Positions 17,927-27,057 of a DNA stretch of 64,000 bases are shown here, one piece after another. The translations under genes were made by a program, and so were the position numbers. Under the pieces are notes generated by a model. It saw only the letters and a list, made by a program, of their open reading frames with translations, made no database searches and was not told the DNA's origin. How positions within the stretch are numbered: position 1 is the stretch's first letter; every line of letters begins with the position of its first letter. The DNA is from Alistipes sp. (GTDB taxonomy: Bacteria; Bacteroidota; Bacteroidia; Bacteroidales; Rikenellaceae). The DNA is taken from contig JAGBUB010000038.1 of the NCBI GenBank assembly GCA_017631035.1, positions 29,659 to 93,658 of the forward strand. The letters are read 5' to 3'.

Positions 17927-19014
17927 TTGTTAAGAATGTTTAAAGCAACGTGACACATAAACTCCTCGCCTACGGCAAGCGCTCGCTCGTCGGGGTCGGC
18001 AACCGATGTATGCATACGCTCCGAGGCTCGGCTAACACCCAGCTTATAATATAGCGAGGGATAGCACTGCGTATAGTAACCAAAGTCGTTGAATGCTATC
18101 TGACGCTCCAAATCACGCACCACATAGCCACAACTATCGGCTTGCAGCATAGCCTCATAGGTCAGCTGGGTATTGTTATCCACGCAGGGTGCAATGCTGC
18201 GAAAGCTCATTTCAACCTCCACGTCATACTTATACTCCACCTCCTCGGCAGCGTGTGCAATCATATCCTTTACGCGTGAGCGCAGATTCTCATCATAGGC
18301 GAACATCGAGCCACTGCAAACGGACTCCTCGGGTAGTTGCATAGCCTCACCCAGGGCCTCAACCCTTCCGATTGAGAGCATACAGGCATCGCTATTGAAG
18401 GCATTAAGGCGCACTATCAAGTCGGCCATAGCCACCACCGAGTCCTTCAATCGGTCCCTTGCAGCTGCATTGCCACTCATACCCGTAACCGCGAATTGCA
18501 ACTCATCGGCCGAGGGCATAAATCGTCCCGGACAGAAGCCTATCTCACCTACGGCAAGGTCGCTATCGGCTTGCTGGCTGATAATGGCCGCCACGTTATA
18601 ACCTTTGAATGGATCTTCTGACAACACACTCATAGCACCACCCTTGCCATCGACTGTGGCAGGCTGGAACAATGCAAACAGAGTTCCCTCGAAATCGGGC
18701 TTTGCCTGACACTGCTTCAGCACGCCATAGAGCATAGCAACGTGGCAGTCGTTGCAACCGCACGATAGAGCCTCGCTAGCGGCCTTATCTTCGTCTGAGC
18801 AGGGTTGGCCATAGGCATTGTCCACCGTAGCCATAAGTACAACGCAACGCTCCGCATTGCCACGACAGCCCTCGATGCGGGCAAGTACACTTCCCGACTC
18901 CATTGTGCGATGTTCAATGCCCAAAGCGCTGAGTGCATCTGCAATGGTGGCAATCATCGGGGTGCCCTCCTCTAAGCGCGAGTGCAGATGATGACGAAAA
19001 TCCACTGTATTCAT
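17923..19014 (-). CDS. M20D-like amidohydrolase homologue lacking metal ligands (probable pseudoenzyme)
   Basis: A 363-residue protein with the overall layout of M20D aminoacylases: N-terminal FRHHLHSRLEEG, a dimerisation insert, FNDFGYYTQCYPSLYYKLG and a C-terminal RMHTSVADPDERAL. The key metal motifs are changed. The family CGHDxH is SCGCNDCH (84-91), the PAEE Glu pair is QPATVDG (117-123) and the GxxxHAA His is GMSGNAA (178-184). Only the last His looks retained. The frame is intact and sits inside a tight operon between the homocysteine methyltransferase (12 bp) and rnr (overlap), so it is probably expressed. Hydrolase activity is doubtful; a binding role or a re-made active site is possible. 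Confidence 0.75.
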   Translation of the reverse strand: MNTVDFRHHLHSRLEEGTPMIATIADALSALGIEHRTMESGSVLARIEGCRGNAERCVVLMATVDNAYGQPCSDEDKAASEALSCGCNDCHVAMLYGVLKQCQAKPDFEGTLFALFQPATVDGKGGAMSVLSEDPFKGYNVAAIISQQADSDLAVGEIGFCPGRFMPSADELQFAVTGMSGNAAARDRLKDSVVAMADLIVRLNAFNSDACMLSIGRVEALGEAMQLPEESVCSGSMFAYDENLRSRVKDMIAHAAEEVEYKYDVEVEMSFRSIAPCVDNNTQLTYEAMLQADSCGYVVRDLERQIAFNDFGYYTQCYPSLYYKLGVSRASERMHTSVADPDERALAVGEEFMCHVALNILNK

Positions 19015-19026
19015 ACTTATATCGTT

Positions 19027-19917
19027 TTATTTTTTCTCAATTTTGCGGGGACGCCAACGCTGCGCCACCTTTGCCACAAGACGGATATATTCGGGCGTAG
19101 TACCGCAACATCCGCCAATTATGTTGAGCTGACCGGCACGGCACATCTGCTCCATCTCCTTTGCGAAATGGTTAGCCGCCACGATGGGCTGACCAGCCGA
19201 CGGATATGCCACGATGGGCTTGGCACACAATGTAGAGAGGCTCTTCACGGCCTCGGCCAAAGGTTTTACGCCATTTGTGCAGTTAAATCCCACGGCCGCA
19301 ATATCGTCCAGAGGCAAATCCTCCAAGAACTTCTGAATGGTAGCTCCACTTGCCACACGACCCGCGATGCGCGAAAGCACGGCCGAGAGGATGATAGGAA
19401 TATCGCTATTAATCTTGCGGCACTCCTCGATAGCGACCTTTGCATTGGCCGCATCCATAACACTCTCCACAAGAATTATATCTACACCACCATCAATCAG
19501 GCCTCGCACCACATCGGCATAGACCTTGGCAAGAGCCTCGGCGGTAGTATCGTTAGCAAGCGTAAGGTTGCGGGTTGTAGGGCCTACGGCTCCTGCTACA
19601 AAGCGTGGCGATTCGGTAGTGGAGTATTTGTCGGCCACGCGGCGGGCCAACTCGGCTCCGGCTCGTGCCAACTCGTACGACTGCTCCTGCAGACCATACT
19701 GCTCAAGGCAGAGTGCATCGGCACAAATGGTATTTGTGGTTATGATGTCGGCTCCTGCCTGCAGATACTCTTCGTGAATGGCTGACACCTTCTCGGGCGA
19801 TGCCACATTAAGTAGTTCAAGGCAACCCGTATGCCCCTGCTTGAGGAGTTGTGTACCGAGGGCACCATCCAACACCCATATCTTTTTTGCAAACAAAGTT
19901 TCGATTTTCATCTTCAA
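19027..19917 (-). CDS. Homocysteine S-methyltransferase family protein (MetH N-terminal-like)
   Basis: A 296-residue zinc-dependent methyltransferase of the Pfam S-methyl_trans family. DGALGTQL opens the barrel, and the three zinc cysteines are in GFNCTNG and GGCCGT near the C-terminus. It matches the first module of cobalamin-dependent methionine synthase or betaine-homocysteine methyltransferase, but stands alone without folate- or cobalamin-binding domains. The methyl donor is therefore unknown: S-methylmethionine, betaine, or a split MetH partner elsewhere. It lies 3 bp after the glutamine cyclotransferase-like gene and 12 bp before the M20D-like gene. Confidence 0.85.
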   Translation of the reverse strand: MKMKIETLFAKKIWVLDGALGTQLLKQGHTGCLELLNVASPEKVSAIHEEYLQAGADIITTNTICADALCLEQYGLQEQSYELARAGAELARRVADKYSTTESPRFVAGAVGPTTRNLTLANDTTAEALAKVYADVVRGLIDGGVDIILVESVMDAANAKVAIEECRKINSDIPIILSAVLSRIAGRVASGATIQKFLEDLPLDDIAAVGFNCTNGVKPLAEAVKSLSTLCAKPIVAYPSAGQPIVAANHFAKEMEQMCRAGQLNIIGGCCGTTPEYIRLVAKVAQRWRPRKIEKK

Positions 19918-19920
19918 TGC

Positions 19921-20712
19921 TTATCGTTTTACAATCTCAATTTCGAATAACTTATTCCAGCGCTTGCCCGTAACAAATATACGCTTGGTGGCCGCATCGT
20001 AGGCAATGCCATTCAGCACATCGGTACGGGTGGTGATATCCTCATCCGAGAGCAGACCCTCACAGTCGATTACTCCCTCGACGACACCCGTAGCGGGGTC
20101 GATGATTACGATATAATTCGTAGTATAGACGTTTGCCCAAATCCTGCCATCGATCCACTCCATCTCGTTAATGTAGTTAAGCGCCTCGCCACGCAGAGTG
20201 ACCGTAATGCGACTCTCACGGTTGAAAGTTGTGGGATCAACCTTGAAGATGGTAGCCGTACCGTTCGACATATAGAGCTTCTCGCCATCGGAAGTCAGGC
20301 CCCAGCCCTCGCCCGGATAACGGAAGTCGCGCACCTTCTGCATAGTCTTAGGATTATAGACGTGGCAGATGTTTGACTCCCATGTAAGCTGATATAACTC
20401 ATCACCCAGCAGGGTTATACCCTCGCCAAACTCGCTACGAGGCAATTTGTTCAACACCTTAGGCTCGCTATCGCCAAGTGAGTAAGTTACAATCTGCGAC
20501 GAACCATACTCGCCTGTACCCTCCCACATCACGCCATCGACAAACTGCAGGCCCTGTGTATAGGAGTCCACCGAGTGGGGATATACGTTCTTCACCAAGC
20601 AGGCATATGTCGTAGGCTGTACTATCTGCGGTTGTGCTACACTCTTCTGTTGTTGCGACCCGCACGCCACCAACGAGGCAAGCAACGCGAGTGCAATGAT
20701 AAAACTCTTCAT
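19921..20712 (-). CDS. Glutaminyl-peptide cyclotransferase-like lipoprotein (plant-type propeller)
   Basis: A 263-residue exported protein. I start it at the ATG at 20712 because MKSFIIALALLASLVACGS is a clear lipoprotein signal (lipobox LVAC, Cys 17), whereas the longer frame from 20766 adds an unrelated tail. The mature part has beta-propeller repeats and the family phrases SYTQGLQFVDG, LTWESNICHVYNP and INEMEWIDGRIWANVY seen in glutamine cyclotransferases that form N-terminal pyroglutamate. It would act in the periplasm. It is first in a leftward run with the methyltransferase, M20D-like protein, rnr and mqnC. Confidence 0.85.
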   Translation of the reverse strand: MKSFIIALALLASLVACGSQQQKSVAQPQIVQPTTYACLVKNVYPHSVDSYTQGLQFVDGVMWEGTGEYGSSQIVTYSLGDSEPKVLNKLPRSEFGEGITLLGDELYQLTWESNICHVYNPKTMQKVRDFRYPGEGWGLTSDGEKLYMSNGTATIFKVDPTTFNRESRITVTLRGEALNYINEMEWIDGRIWANVYTTNYIVIIDPATGVVEGVIDCEGLLSDEDITTRTDVLNGIAYDAATKRIFVTGKRWNKLFEIEIVKR

Positions 20713-20729
20713 AACAAAAATATTTTCAA

Positions 20730-20737
20730 CAAATATA
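20730..20737 (-). promoter_or_regulatory. Candidate -7 box for the cyclotransferase operon
   Basis: TATATTTG on the minus strand matches TAnnTTTG, 17 bases upstream of the chosen ATG. The -33 element is unclear. Its position inside the longer frame supports the shorter start. Confidence 0.45.
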
Positions 20738-20803
20738 CTACAAAATTCCAAAACATAGGCCACCATACCTTATAGAAATAAATAATAGCACCCGAAAAAG
20801 ATA

Positions 20804-20835
20804 AAGAGGTTGCCCCCGACTAGGGGCAACCTCTT
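20804..20835 (-). terminator. Terminator of the GH43/M3 peptidase operon
   Basis: Perfect 13-bp arms (AAGAGGTTGCCCC, 20804-20816, and its complement, 20823-20835) with a six-base loop. On the minus strand a T-rich run follows; it lies 19 bases beyond the GH43 stop. Confidence 0.9.
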
Positions 20836-20854
20836 CGTTTTATTTGTGTCGATA

Positions 20855-21823
20855 CTAAAACTCATCGGCCTTGACACCCTCGTGAGTCATCACCACGGGT
20901 AGGATGTTGCCATCCTCATCGAAGTGCAACTCCTCGATGCAGGTAACGCGATTGTCACGCACATCGGAGTCAATCGGGCGACGGTGGTAGATGATATAAT
21001 ACTTACCACTGCGCTGGTTATACACTACCGAATGGTGACCGGCACCGCGAGCCACGCTATCGTCCTGCTCAAGGATTACACCCTTGCGCTCGAAGGGACC
21101 GAAAGGCGAATCAGAAATGGCATACGCAACCTTATAGTCGGGACCTGTCCAGCCACCCTCCGACCACATAAAGTAATACTTGCCATCGCGGATGAACATA
21201 AAGGGACCCTCGACATAGTTTTCGGGTGTAACCTCCTTATAAAGAGTACCATCGTCGAATGGCACGATACTCTTGAAGTCGGGCGCAAGCTTCACCACAT
21301 TGCAGTGGCGCCAGCCGCCGTAGTACATATAATACGTACCATCCTTATCCTTGAAGACATACTGATCGATGGGCTGTGCTCCATTAACAATCTCGCCAAT
21401 GAGGGGCTTACCCAACAGATCCTCGAACGGGCCCGCAGGGTTATCCGCCACAGCTACACCAATACCGCCAATCTCGCCCTCGTGAACATCGTTAGCACCG
21501 AAGAAAAGGTAATACTTGCCATCCTTCTCCAGAGCTGCAGGCGCCCACAAGGCACGTCTGAGCCACGAAATGCGCGAATTGTCGATAATACGCTCGTGCT
21601 TGGTCCACTCGACCAAATCCTTCGATGAGAAGCAGTCAAAGTAGAGCTGGTCGTCGAATGCCGCCGAGTAGGTGGGATAGATCCAGTAGGTATCACCGAA
21701 TACAACACCCTCGGGATCGGCATAATCGCCCTCAAAGAGAGGGTTACCCGAACGACGCTCCTCGCACGCTACGGCTGAAAGCATAAGTGCGAGCGACAGG
21801 ATAAATCTCAGGTTATTTTTCAT
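20855..21823 (-). CDS. Glycoside hydrolase family 43 lipoprotein
   Basis: A 322-residue five-bladed propeller hydrolase, likely acting on arabinan or xylan side chains. The N-terminal MKNNLRFILSLALMLSAVAC is a lipoprotein-like signal. Expected catalytic residues are visible: the base Asp in DYADPEGV (about residue 36), the central Asp region in WAPAALEKDGKYYLFFG, and the acid Glu in VEGPFMFIRDGKYYFMWSEGG. It is the last gene after two M3 peptidase genes (8 bp gap) and ahead of a strong terminator. No SusC/SusD pair is nearby, so it is not part of a recognisable polysaccharide-utilisation locus. Exact substrate cannot be read from sequence. Confidence 0.88.
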   Translation of the reverse strand: MKNNLRFILSLALMLSAVACEERRSGNPLFEGDYADPEGVVFGDTYWIYPTYSAAFDDQLYFDCFSSKDLVEWTKHERIIDNSRISWLRRALWAPAALEKDGKYYLFFGANDVHEGEIGGIGVAVADNPAGPFEDLLGKPLIGEIVNGAQPIDQYVFKDKDGTYYMYYGGWRHCNVVKLAPDFKSIVPFDDGTLYKEVTPENYVEGPFMFIRDGKYYFMWSEGGWTGPDYKVAYAISDSPFGPFERKGVILEQDDSVARGAGHHSVVYNQRSGKYYIIYHRRPIDSDVRDNRVTCIEELHFDEDGNILPVVMTHEGVKADEF

Positions 21824-21831
21824 AGCCGCAA

Positions 21832-23958
21832 TTATTTCAGGCCCATAGCCTCAACCAAAGCCTTGGTCTCAGGCTTGTGACCACGGAAATCAACATACAA
21901 ATCCATAGGATGACGCTGACCACCCTGCTCCATCAAGCGACGGAATGACTTAGCGGTAGCAGCATCGAAGATACCATTCTGCTTGAAGAGTGAGTAAGCA
22001 TCGGCAGCCAACACCTCAGCCCACTTATAACCATAATAACCAGCAGCATAGCCACCATCGAAGATGTGAGTGAAGGATGTGTTCATAGATGTACCTGACA
22101 CAACGGGAGTAACCTGTACAGAGCTCATTGACTCAACCTCGAAAGGCTCAATATCGCCCTCATAGGGAGTCTTGAGTGTATGCCAAGCCATATCGGTAAG
22201 ACCGAACGAGAGCTGGCGGATATTAGAGTATGCTGCAAGGTAGTTCTTTGCTGCAACAATCTTCTCAACAAGGTCAGCAGGGATAGGCTCGCCTGTCTGA
22301 TAGTGTACGGCCCACATATCGAGATACTCCTTCTCGGTAGCCCAATTCTCCAAAATCTGCGAGGGCAACTCAACGAAGTCGCGATATACACTTGTGCCGT
22401 TCAATGACTCATACTCACCCTTTGACAACATACCGTGCAGAGCGTGACCAAACTCGTGAAGGAATGTAGTGAACTCATCGAATGTAAGCAACGAAGGAGT
22501 GGTCTCGGTCGGCTTTGTAAAGTTCATCACGAGCGATACCAAAGGACGTGTCTCCACGCCATCGATAATGCTTGTGCCGCGGAACTCGGTCATCCACGCA
22601 CCTGCGCTCTTTGAAGCACGGGGGAAGAAGTCGAGATAGAGAACTGAGAGGAACTTCTGCTCGCCCTTGTCGGTTGTCTCATACACTTCGTATGCCTTCA
22701 CATCGGGATGATATACAGAGATCTCGGTGCTGGGTACAAACTGCAAGCCGTAGAGCTTCTCAGCTACCATAAACACACCCTTGATAACGTTATCGAGATT
22801 CAAATAGGGCTTCACCTGCTCGTCGTCGAGCGAGTACTTCTCGGCCTTATACTTCTCGGTGTAGTAGGCCCAATCCCAAGGCATTACATCACCCTTGTGA
22901 CCCTTCGATGCTGCATACTCGTTGATGGTGTTATAATCCTTGCGGCCATACTCAATGGTTGCCTCGCGCAACTCTGCCAAGAACGAGTTTACATTATCAG
23001 CACTCTCGGCCATACGCTCCTCCAATACATAGTCGGCGTAGGTCTCATAACCGAGCAAGTTGGCGATCTTCAAACGCAACGATGTGATGTCGCGAATGAG
23101 CTGCGAGTTATCGAACTCACCACCCAAAGCACGGCTATTATAGGCACGATAGAGCTTCTCCTTGATATCACGCTGTGATGAGTAGGTCATAAAGGGGCTA
23201 TAGCTGGGAGCCTGCAAAGTAACAGTCCAACCCTGCTGACCGCGAGCCTTTGCCTCGGCTGCCATACCATCCTTCACAAACGAGGGCAACTCAGCCACCT
23301 GGGCGGGGTTAGTGATATTGATTGAGAATGCGTTGGTAGCGGCCAATGCGTTGTTTCCGAACTTAAGAGTTGCCTCCGAGAGTGCTGAAGTATACTTGCG
23401 GTACTCGGCCTTCTGCTCATCGTTAAGAGCCGCACCCGAGCGAGAGAAGCTCTTGTAGGCATCCTCCAACAACTTAATATCAACATCCGACAAACCACGG
23501 CGTGAGCCCTCGTAAACAGCCTTCACGCGAGCAAAAAGCTCGGGGTTAAGACGTACGTCATTGCTGAGCTCTGTCATCAAAGGCTGTACTCGCATAGCGA
23601 TGGCATCCATCTCGTCAGAAGTATCAGCATTACGCAAGTTGTAGAATACGCCTGTAATGCGGTTGAGCAGGGCTCCCTGACGCTCCATAGCAACAATAGT
23701 GTTCTTGAAAGTGGGCTTGGCAGGATTGTTTACAATTGCGTCAATCTCGGCACGCGACACCTCGATAGCGGTCTTGATTGCGGGCTCGTAGTGCTCGATC
23801 TTGATCTTATCGAACGGAGGAGTAGCATAAGGTGTATCCCACTCGGCCAACAGAGGGTTGGTGGTGTCAATCTCTGGCAATACGGCCACGGGCATCTGAT
23901 CGCCACCGCAGCTTGCCATAAGGGCACTGAAAGTCATAATTAAAAATAGTTTTTTCAT
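21832..23958 (-). CDS. M3 family metallopeptidase, Dcp-like lipoprotein
   Basis: A 708-residue thimet-type zinc oligopeptidase. The N-terminus MKKLFLIMTFSALMASCGGD is a lipoprotein signal (lipobox MASC). The zinc motif is FLHEFGHALHG (HEXXH), with the downstream Glu in the phrase SVYRDFVELPSQILENW, and a C-terminal SFTHIFDGGYAAGYYGYKWAEVL typical of dipeptidyl carboxypeptidases. It probably trims short peptides in the periplasm. It is 34 bp downstream of a second M3 gene with similar motifs, suggesting tandem duplication and divergence. Confidence 0.93.
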   Translation of the reverse strand: MKKLFLIMTFSALMASCGGDQMPVAVLPEIDTTNPLLAEWDTPYATPPFDKIKIEHYEPAIKTAIEVSRAEIDAIVNNPAKPTFKNTIVAMERQGALLNRITGVFYNLRNADTSDEMDAIAMRVQPLMTELSNDVRLNPELFARVKAVYEGSRRGLSDVDIKLLEDAYKSFSRSGAALNDEQKAEYRKYTSALSEATLKFGNNALAATNAFSINITNPAQVAELPSFVKDGMAAEAKARGQQGWTVTLQAPSYSPFMTYSSQRDIKEKLYRAYNSRALGGEFDNSQLIRDITSLRLKIANLLGYETYADYVLEERMAESADNVNSFLAELREATIEYGRKDYNTINEYAASKGHKGDVMPWDWAYYTEKYKAEKYSLDDEQVKPYLNLDNVIKGVFMVAEKLYGLQFVPSTEISVYHPDVKAYEVYETTDKGEQKFLSVLYLDFFPRASKSAGAWMTEFRGTSIIDGVETRPLVSLVMNFTKPTETTPSLLTFDEFTTFLHEFGHALHGMLSKGEYESLNGTSVYRDFVELPSQILENWATEKEYLDMWAVHYQTGEPIPADLVEKIVAAKNYLAAYSNIRQLSFGLTDMAWHTLKTPYEGDIEPFEVESMSSVQVTPVVSGTSMNTSFTHIFDGGYAAGYYGYKWAEVLAADAYSLFKQNGIFDAATAKSFRRLMEQGGQRHPMDLYVDFRGHKPETKALVEAMGLK

Positions 23959-23992
23959 CGTTTATTATTTTTTATTGGTTTCTTCTCAATGG

Positions 23993-26251
23993 TTAGTTTG
24001 CCTTAAGCGAATCGGCCTCTGCGGCACGCTGTGCCTCTCGCTCCTGACGCGAACGCTCGGCTCGCTGACGTGCCAGGGCGCGGGTATCAACCCTCACATC
24101 CTGCACCAGAGGCTCCTCGGCAGGAATCTCACGCACGGGCTCAACAAGACCTCGGGCAACAAGCATAGCCTCCTTGTCGGGGTCAGCTCCACGGAACGCA
24201 CGATACATATCCATTCCGTCACGGCTGCCACCACGTTCCAAAACCTCACGGCGGAAGAGTTCAGCTGTCGGTCCATCGAACACGTCGCCACTCTCCACAA
24301 AGGCCTGATATGCATCTTTATCCAGCACCTCGGCCCAGATGTAGAAGTAGTAACCGGCCGAGTAGCCACCATCAAAGATGTGACTGAAGTAGGTGTATCG
24401 GTAGCGAGGCTCAATCTGCGAAATAAGACCTCGACGTCCAACAAGCGACTCACGCTCGAAATCGGCCGTATTGACAAGCTCTGGGCTACGCAGCGAATGG
24501 ATATCCATATCGGAGAGGGCTGCTGCAACCAACTCGGTGGTGTTGAAGCCCTCGTTGAAGGTCTTTGTGCGCTGAATCTTATGTATCAGCTCATCAGGCA
24601 TCACATCTTCGCGACGATAGTGTACGGCATAGTGGCGCAACATTTCGGGAGCAAAGGCCCAGTTCTCCATAATCTGCGACGGCAGCTCCACAAAGTCGCC
24701 CTCAACACCTGCCAGGCCATAATACTTGACCTGCGAAAAGAGCGTATGCAGAGCGTGACCAAACTCGTGGAAGAAGGTCTCGGTCTCGTCGATGGTAAGC
24801 AGGGCAGGTGAATTACCCACGGGGCGAGTGAAGTTGCAGACAATGGTCGACACGGGCAACACTCGCTTGCCATCCTTGAAAGTTTGGTCGACGAACGAGC
24901 CACACCAAGCACCACCCTCCTTTCCGGCACGGGGGAAAAAGTCCATATAGAGCGCTCCAAGCGGAGTGTCATCGCCATCGATAACCTCATACACCTCGCA
25001 CTCGGGGTGATACACGGGGGCCTTCAGCGGACGGAAGTTAATACCATACAAACGATTGCAAAGGAAGAAGATACCGCTCTTCACATTATCGAGCGAGAGA
25101 TACTCTCGTACCTCCTCCTCTTTGAGGTTATAATCAGCCTGACGAACCTTCTCGGCATAATACCACCAGTCCCACGACTCGAAGGTGGCATCGTTGCCAT
25201 TGTCACGACGGAAGATATTCATCATTCGCTCCAACTCCTTCTTCGAACGCTCCAAAGCGGGAGTCCACACACCCTCCAGTAGTTCATACACAGCATCGGG
25301 CGTAGAGGCCATCTCGGCATCGGTAACGTAGTGAGCATAAGTCTCATAACCCAACAGGCGTGCCTTTTCATAACGCAGGCTTGCCATCTGAGCCACAATC
25401 TGATTATTGTCGTACTCATTGCCATTGTTTCCTCGCGCAAGATAAGCCTTATAAATCTGCTCACGCAACGAACGGTCGCGAGCATAGGTCAGCAGAGGAA
25501 TCATACTCGGCTTCTGCAATGTGAACACAAACTTATCGCGTTTACCCATAGACTCGGCCTGCTCTTTGGCGGCGTCACGCACCGAGGTGGGCACACCATC
25601 CAGCTCCTCGAGAGTGGTCTCCAACGTAAATGCGTTGGTCTCGGCCAAAAGGTTCTGACCAAACTGCACGCTGAGCGCCGACAAGCGCTCGTTAATCTGC
25701 TGAAGCGAGGCCTTATCCTCGGCAGAGAGCAGAGCACCCGAACGCACGAAGTCTCGATATATCTTTTCCGTAAGACGCTTCTCATCGCCCTGCAGGCCCA
25801 GCTTCTCACGATTATCATAGACCGACTTTACTCTGGCAAAGAGTGCATCGCTCATTGCAATGGCATCGTAGTGAGTAGCCAGACGAGGGAATATCTGAGC
25901 CGAATACTCTTGCATCTGCTCGTTGGTCTCGGCCGAAGAAAGCAGGTCGAAGACAGTAGCGACACGTGCAAGCATATGACCCGAATTGTCGTATGCCAAG
26001 ATGGTGTTTTCGAAAGTAGGCTCCTGTGTAGAGTTTACGATAGCCTCAATCTCCTGGTTGTGCTGCGACATACCTTGCTCGAAAGCGGGAGCATAGTGCT
26101 CCATCTGTATACGATCGAACGGCGGCACGCCATAGGGAGTATCCCACTCCTGCTCAAAAAAGGGATTATCGGCAATCTCTGCACTCTTTTTACAAGAGGA
26201 TATACTCATAATAAGCATTGTTAGTGCGAATAATGCAAAAAAGCGTTTCAT
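23993..26251 (-). CDS. M3 family metallopeptidase with charged C-terminal extension
   Basis: A 752-residue paralogue of the preceding gene product. Lipoprotein signal ends at SISSCKKS; the zinc site is FFHEFGHALHTLF with GDFVELPSQIMENW. Compared with its neighbour it has about 45 extra C-terminal residues rich in Arg, Glu, Gln and Ala (RALARQRAERSRQEREAQRA), likely a long helix. It is first in the leftward operon and starts 50 bases from rsmE, which is divergent; the spacer holds a palindrome that provides a -7 box for each direction. Confidence 0.93.
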   Translation of the reverse strand: MKRFFALFALTMLIMSISSCKKSAEIADNPFFEQEWDTPYGVPPFDRIQMEHYAPAFEQGMSQHNQEIEAIVNSTQEPTFENTILAYDNSGHMLARVATVFDLLSSAETNEQMQEYSAQIFPRLATHYDAIAMSDALFARVKSVYDNREKLGLQGDEKRLTEKIYRDFVRSGALLSAEDKASLQQINERLSALSVQFGQNLLAETNAFTLETTLEELDGVPTSVRDAAKEQAESMGKRDKFVFTLQKPSMIPLLTYARDRSLREQIYKAYLARGNNGNEYDNNQIVAQMASLRYEKARLLGYETYAHYVTDAEMASTPDAVYELLEGVWTPALERSKKELERMMNIFRRDNGNDATFESWDWWYYAEKVRQADYNLKEEEVREYLSLDNVKSGIFFLCNRLYGINFRPLKAPVYHPECEVYEVIDGDDTPLGALYMDFFPRAGKEGGAWCGSFVDQTFKDGKRVLPVSTIVCNFTRPVGNSPALLTIDETETFFHEFGHALHTLFSQVKYYGLAGVEGDFVELPSQIMENWAFAPEMLRHYAVHYRREDVMPDELIHKIQRTKTFNEGFNTTELVAAALSDMDIHSLRSPELVNTADFERESLVGRRGLISQIEPRYRYTYFSHIFDGGYSAGYYFYIWAEVLDKDAYQAFVESGDVFDGPTAELFRREVLERGGSRDGMDMYRAFRGADPDKEAMLVARGLVEPVREIPAEEPLVQDVRVDTRALARQRAERSRQEREAQRAAEADSLKAN

Positions 26252-26268
26252 CCTTAATATATATTTAA

Positions 26269-26284
26269 TAACTTTGCAAAGTTA
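26269..26284. promoter_or_regulatory. Palindromic divergent -7 boxes (M3 peptidase operon / rsmE)
   Basis: The 16-base perfect palindrome TAACTTTGCAAAGTTA contains TAACTTTG on both strands, each matching TAnnTTTG. Rightward, TTTC at 26246-26249 sits 19 bases before the box; leftward, GTTG on the minus strand (26305-26308) sits 20 bases before it. Both start codons are 17-25 bases from the palindrome. Confidence 0.6.
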
Positions 26285-26301
26285 ATACTTAACCAAATCT
26301 T

Positions 26302-27012
26302 ATGCAACTATTTTACGCACCTGATGTAACTCTTCCCCTCTATACGCTCAACGACGAGGAGTCAAAACACTGCGTACGCGTACTCCGTCTGCGTCAAGGC
26401 GACACGCTGCACCTAACCGATGGACGTGGTTCGCTGCACCGCTGTGAGATTGTTGAGGCACATCAGCACCACTGCACGGTGAAGATCGTGGAGACCCAAA
26501 CCGAGTATGGCAAACTGCCCTACTCGCTGACTATGGCCGTTGCTCCCACAAAGAATATCGACCGCTACGAGTGGTTCTTAGAAAAGGCCACCGAGGTAGG
26601 CATCGACCGCATCGTACCCATCGAGTGCGACCACAGCGAGCGCCGCACCATAAAGCACGAACGCGAGGAGCGAGTGATAACCTCGGCTGTAAAGCAGTCT
26701 ATCAAGGCATATCACCCTGTGCTCGACGCTATGACCGATGTAAAAGAACTTATCAGTGCTCCATTTGAGGGTCGTAAATTCATAGCCCACTGCGACTCTT
26801 CGTTTGAAAAACGAGATTATCTGCCATCAATTATTAAAAAAACTGAAAATATTTTGATTTTAATTGGTCCAGAGGGTGATTTTTCTCCCGAAGAGATTAA
26901 TTTTGCGCTCGAAAACGGGTTTGAGGCCATATCGCTCGGCAATCAGCGACTGCGAACCGAAACGGCCGCTGTGGCTGCTACGGTGATGGTTGCCACCATA
27001 AACGGTATGTAA
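26302..27012 (+). CDS. rsmE: 16S rRNA (uracil1498-N3)-methyltransferase
   Basis: A 236-residue SPOUT-class methyltransferase with an N-terminal PUA-like domain (residues about 1-70) and a knotted C-terminal domain holding ILIGPEGDFSPEEI and SLGNQRLRTETAAV, the SAM-binding knot motifs of RsmE. It modifies U1498 of 16S rRNA. The gene starts right after the divergent promoter and lies 45 bp before the Hyf-like operon, so read-through into that operon is plausible. Confidence 0.95.
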   Translation: MQLFYAPDVTLPLYTLNDEESKHCVRVLRLRQGDTLHLTDGRGSLHRCEIVEAHQHHCTVKIVETQTEYGKLPYSLTMAVAPTKNIDRYEWFLEKATEVGIDRIVPIECDHSERRTIKHEREERVITSAVKQSIKAYHPVLDAMTDVKELISAPFEGRKFIAHCDSSFEKRDYLPSIIKKTENILILIGPEGDFSPEEINFALENGFEAISLGNQRLRTETAAVAATVMVATINGM

Positions 27013-27057
27013 AGCCCGACAAATTCCCAAGAAAGGTTAGTTAAATAAATAGAAGAA

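Noticed and set aside
25331-26224. 297-codon plus-strand frame opposite the M3 peptidase
   Set aside because: Antisense shadow without signal or domain.
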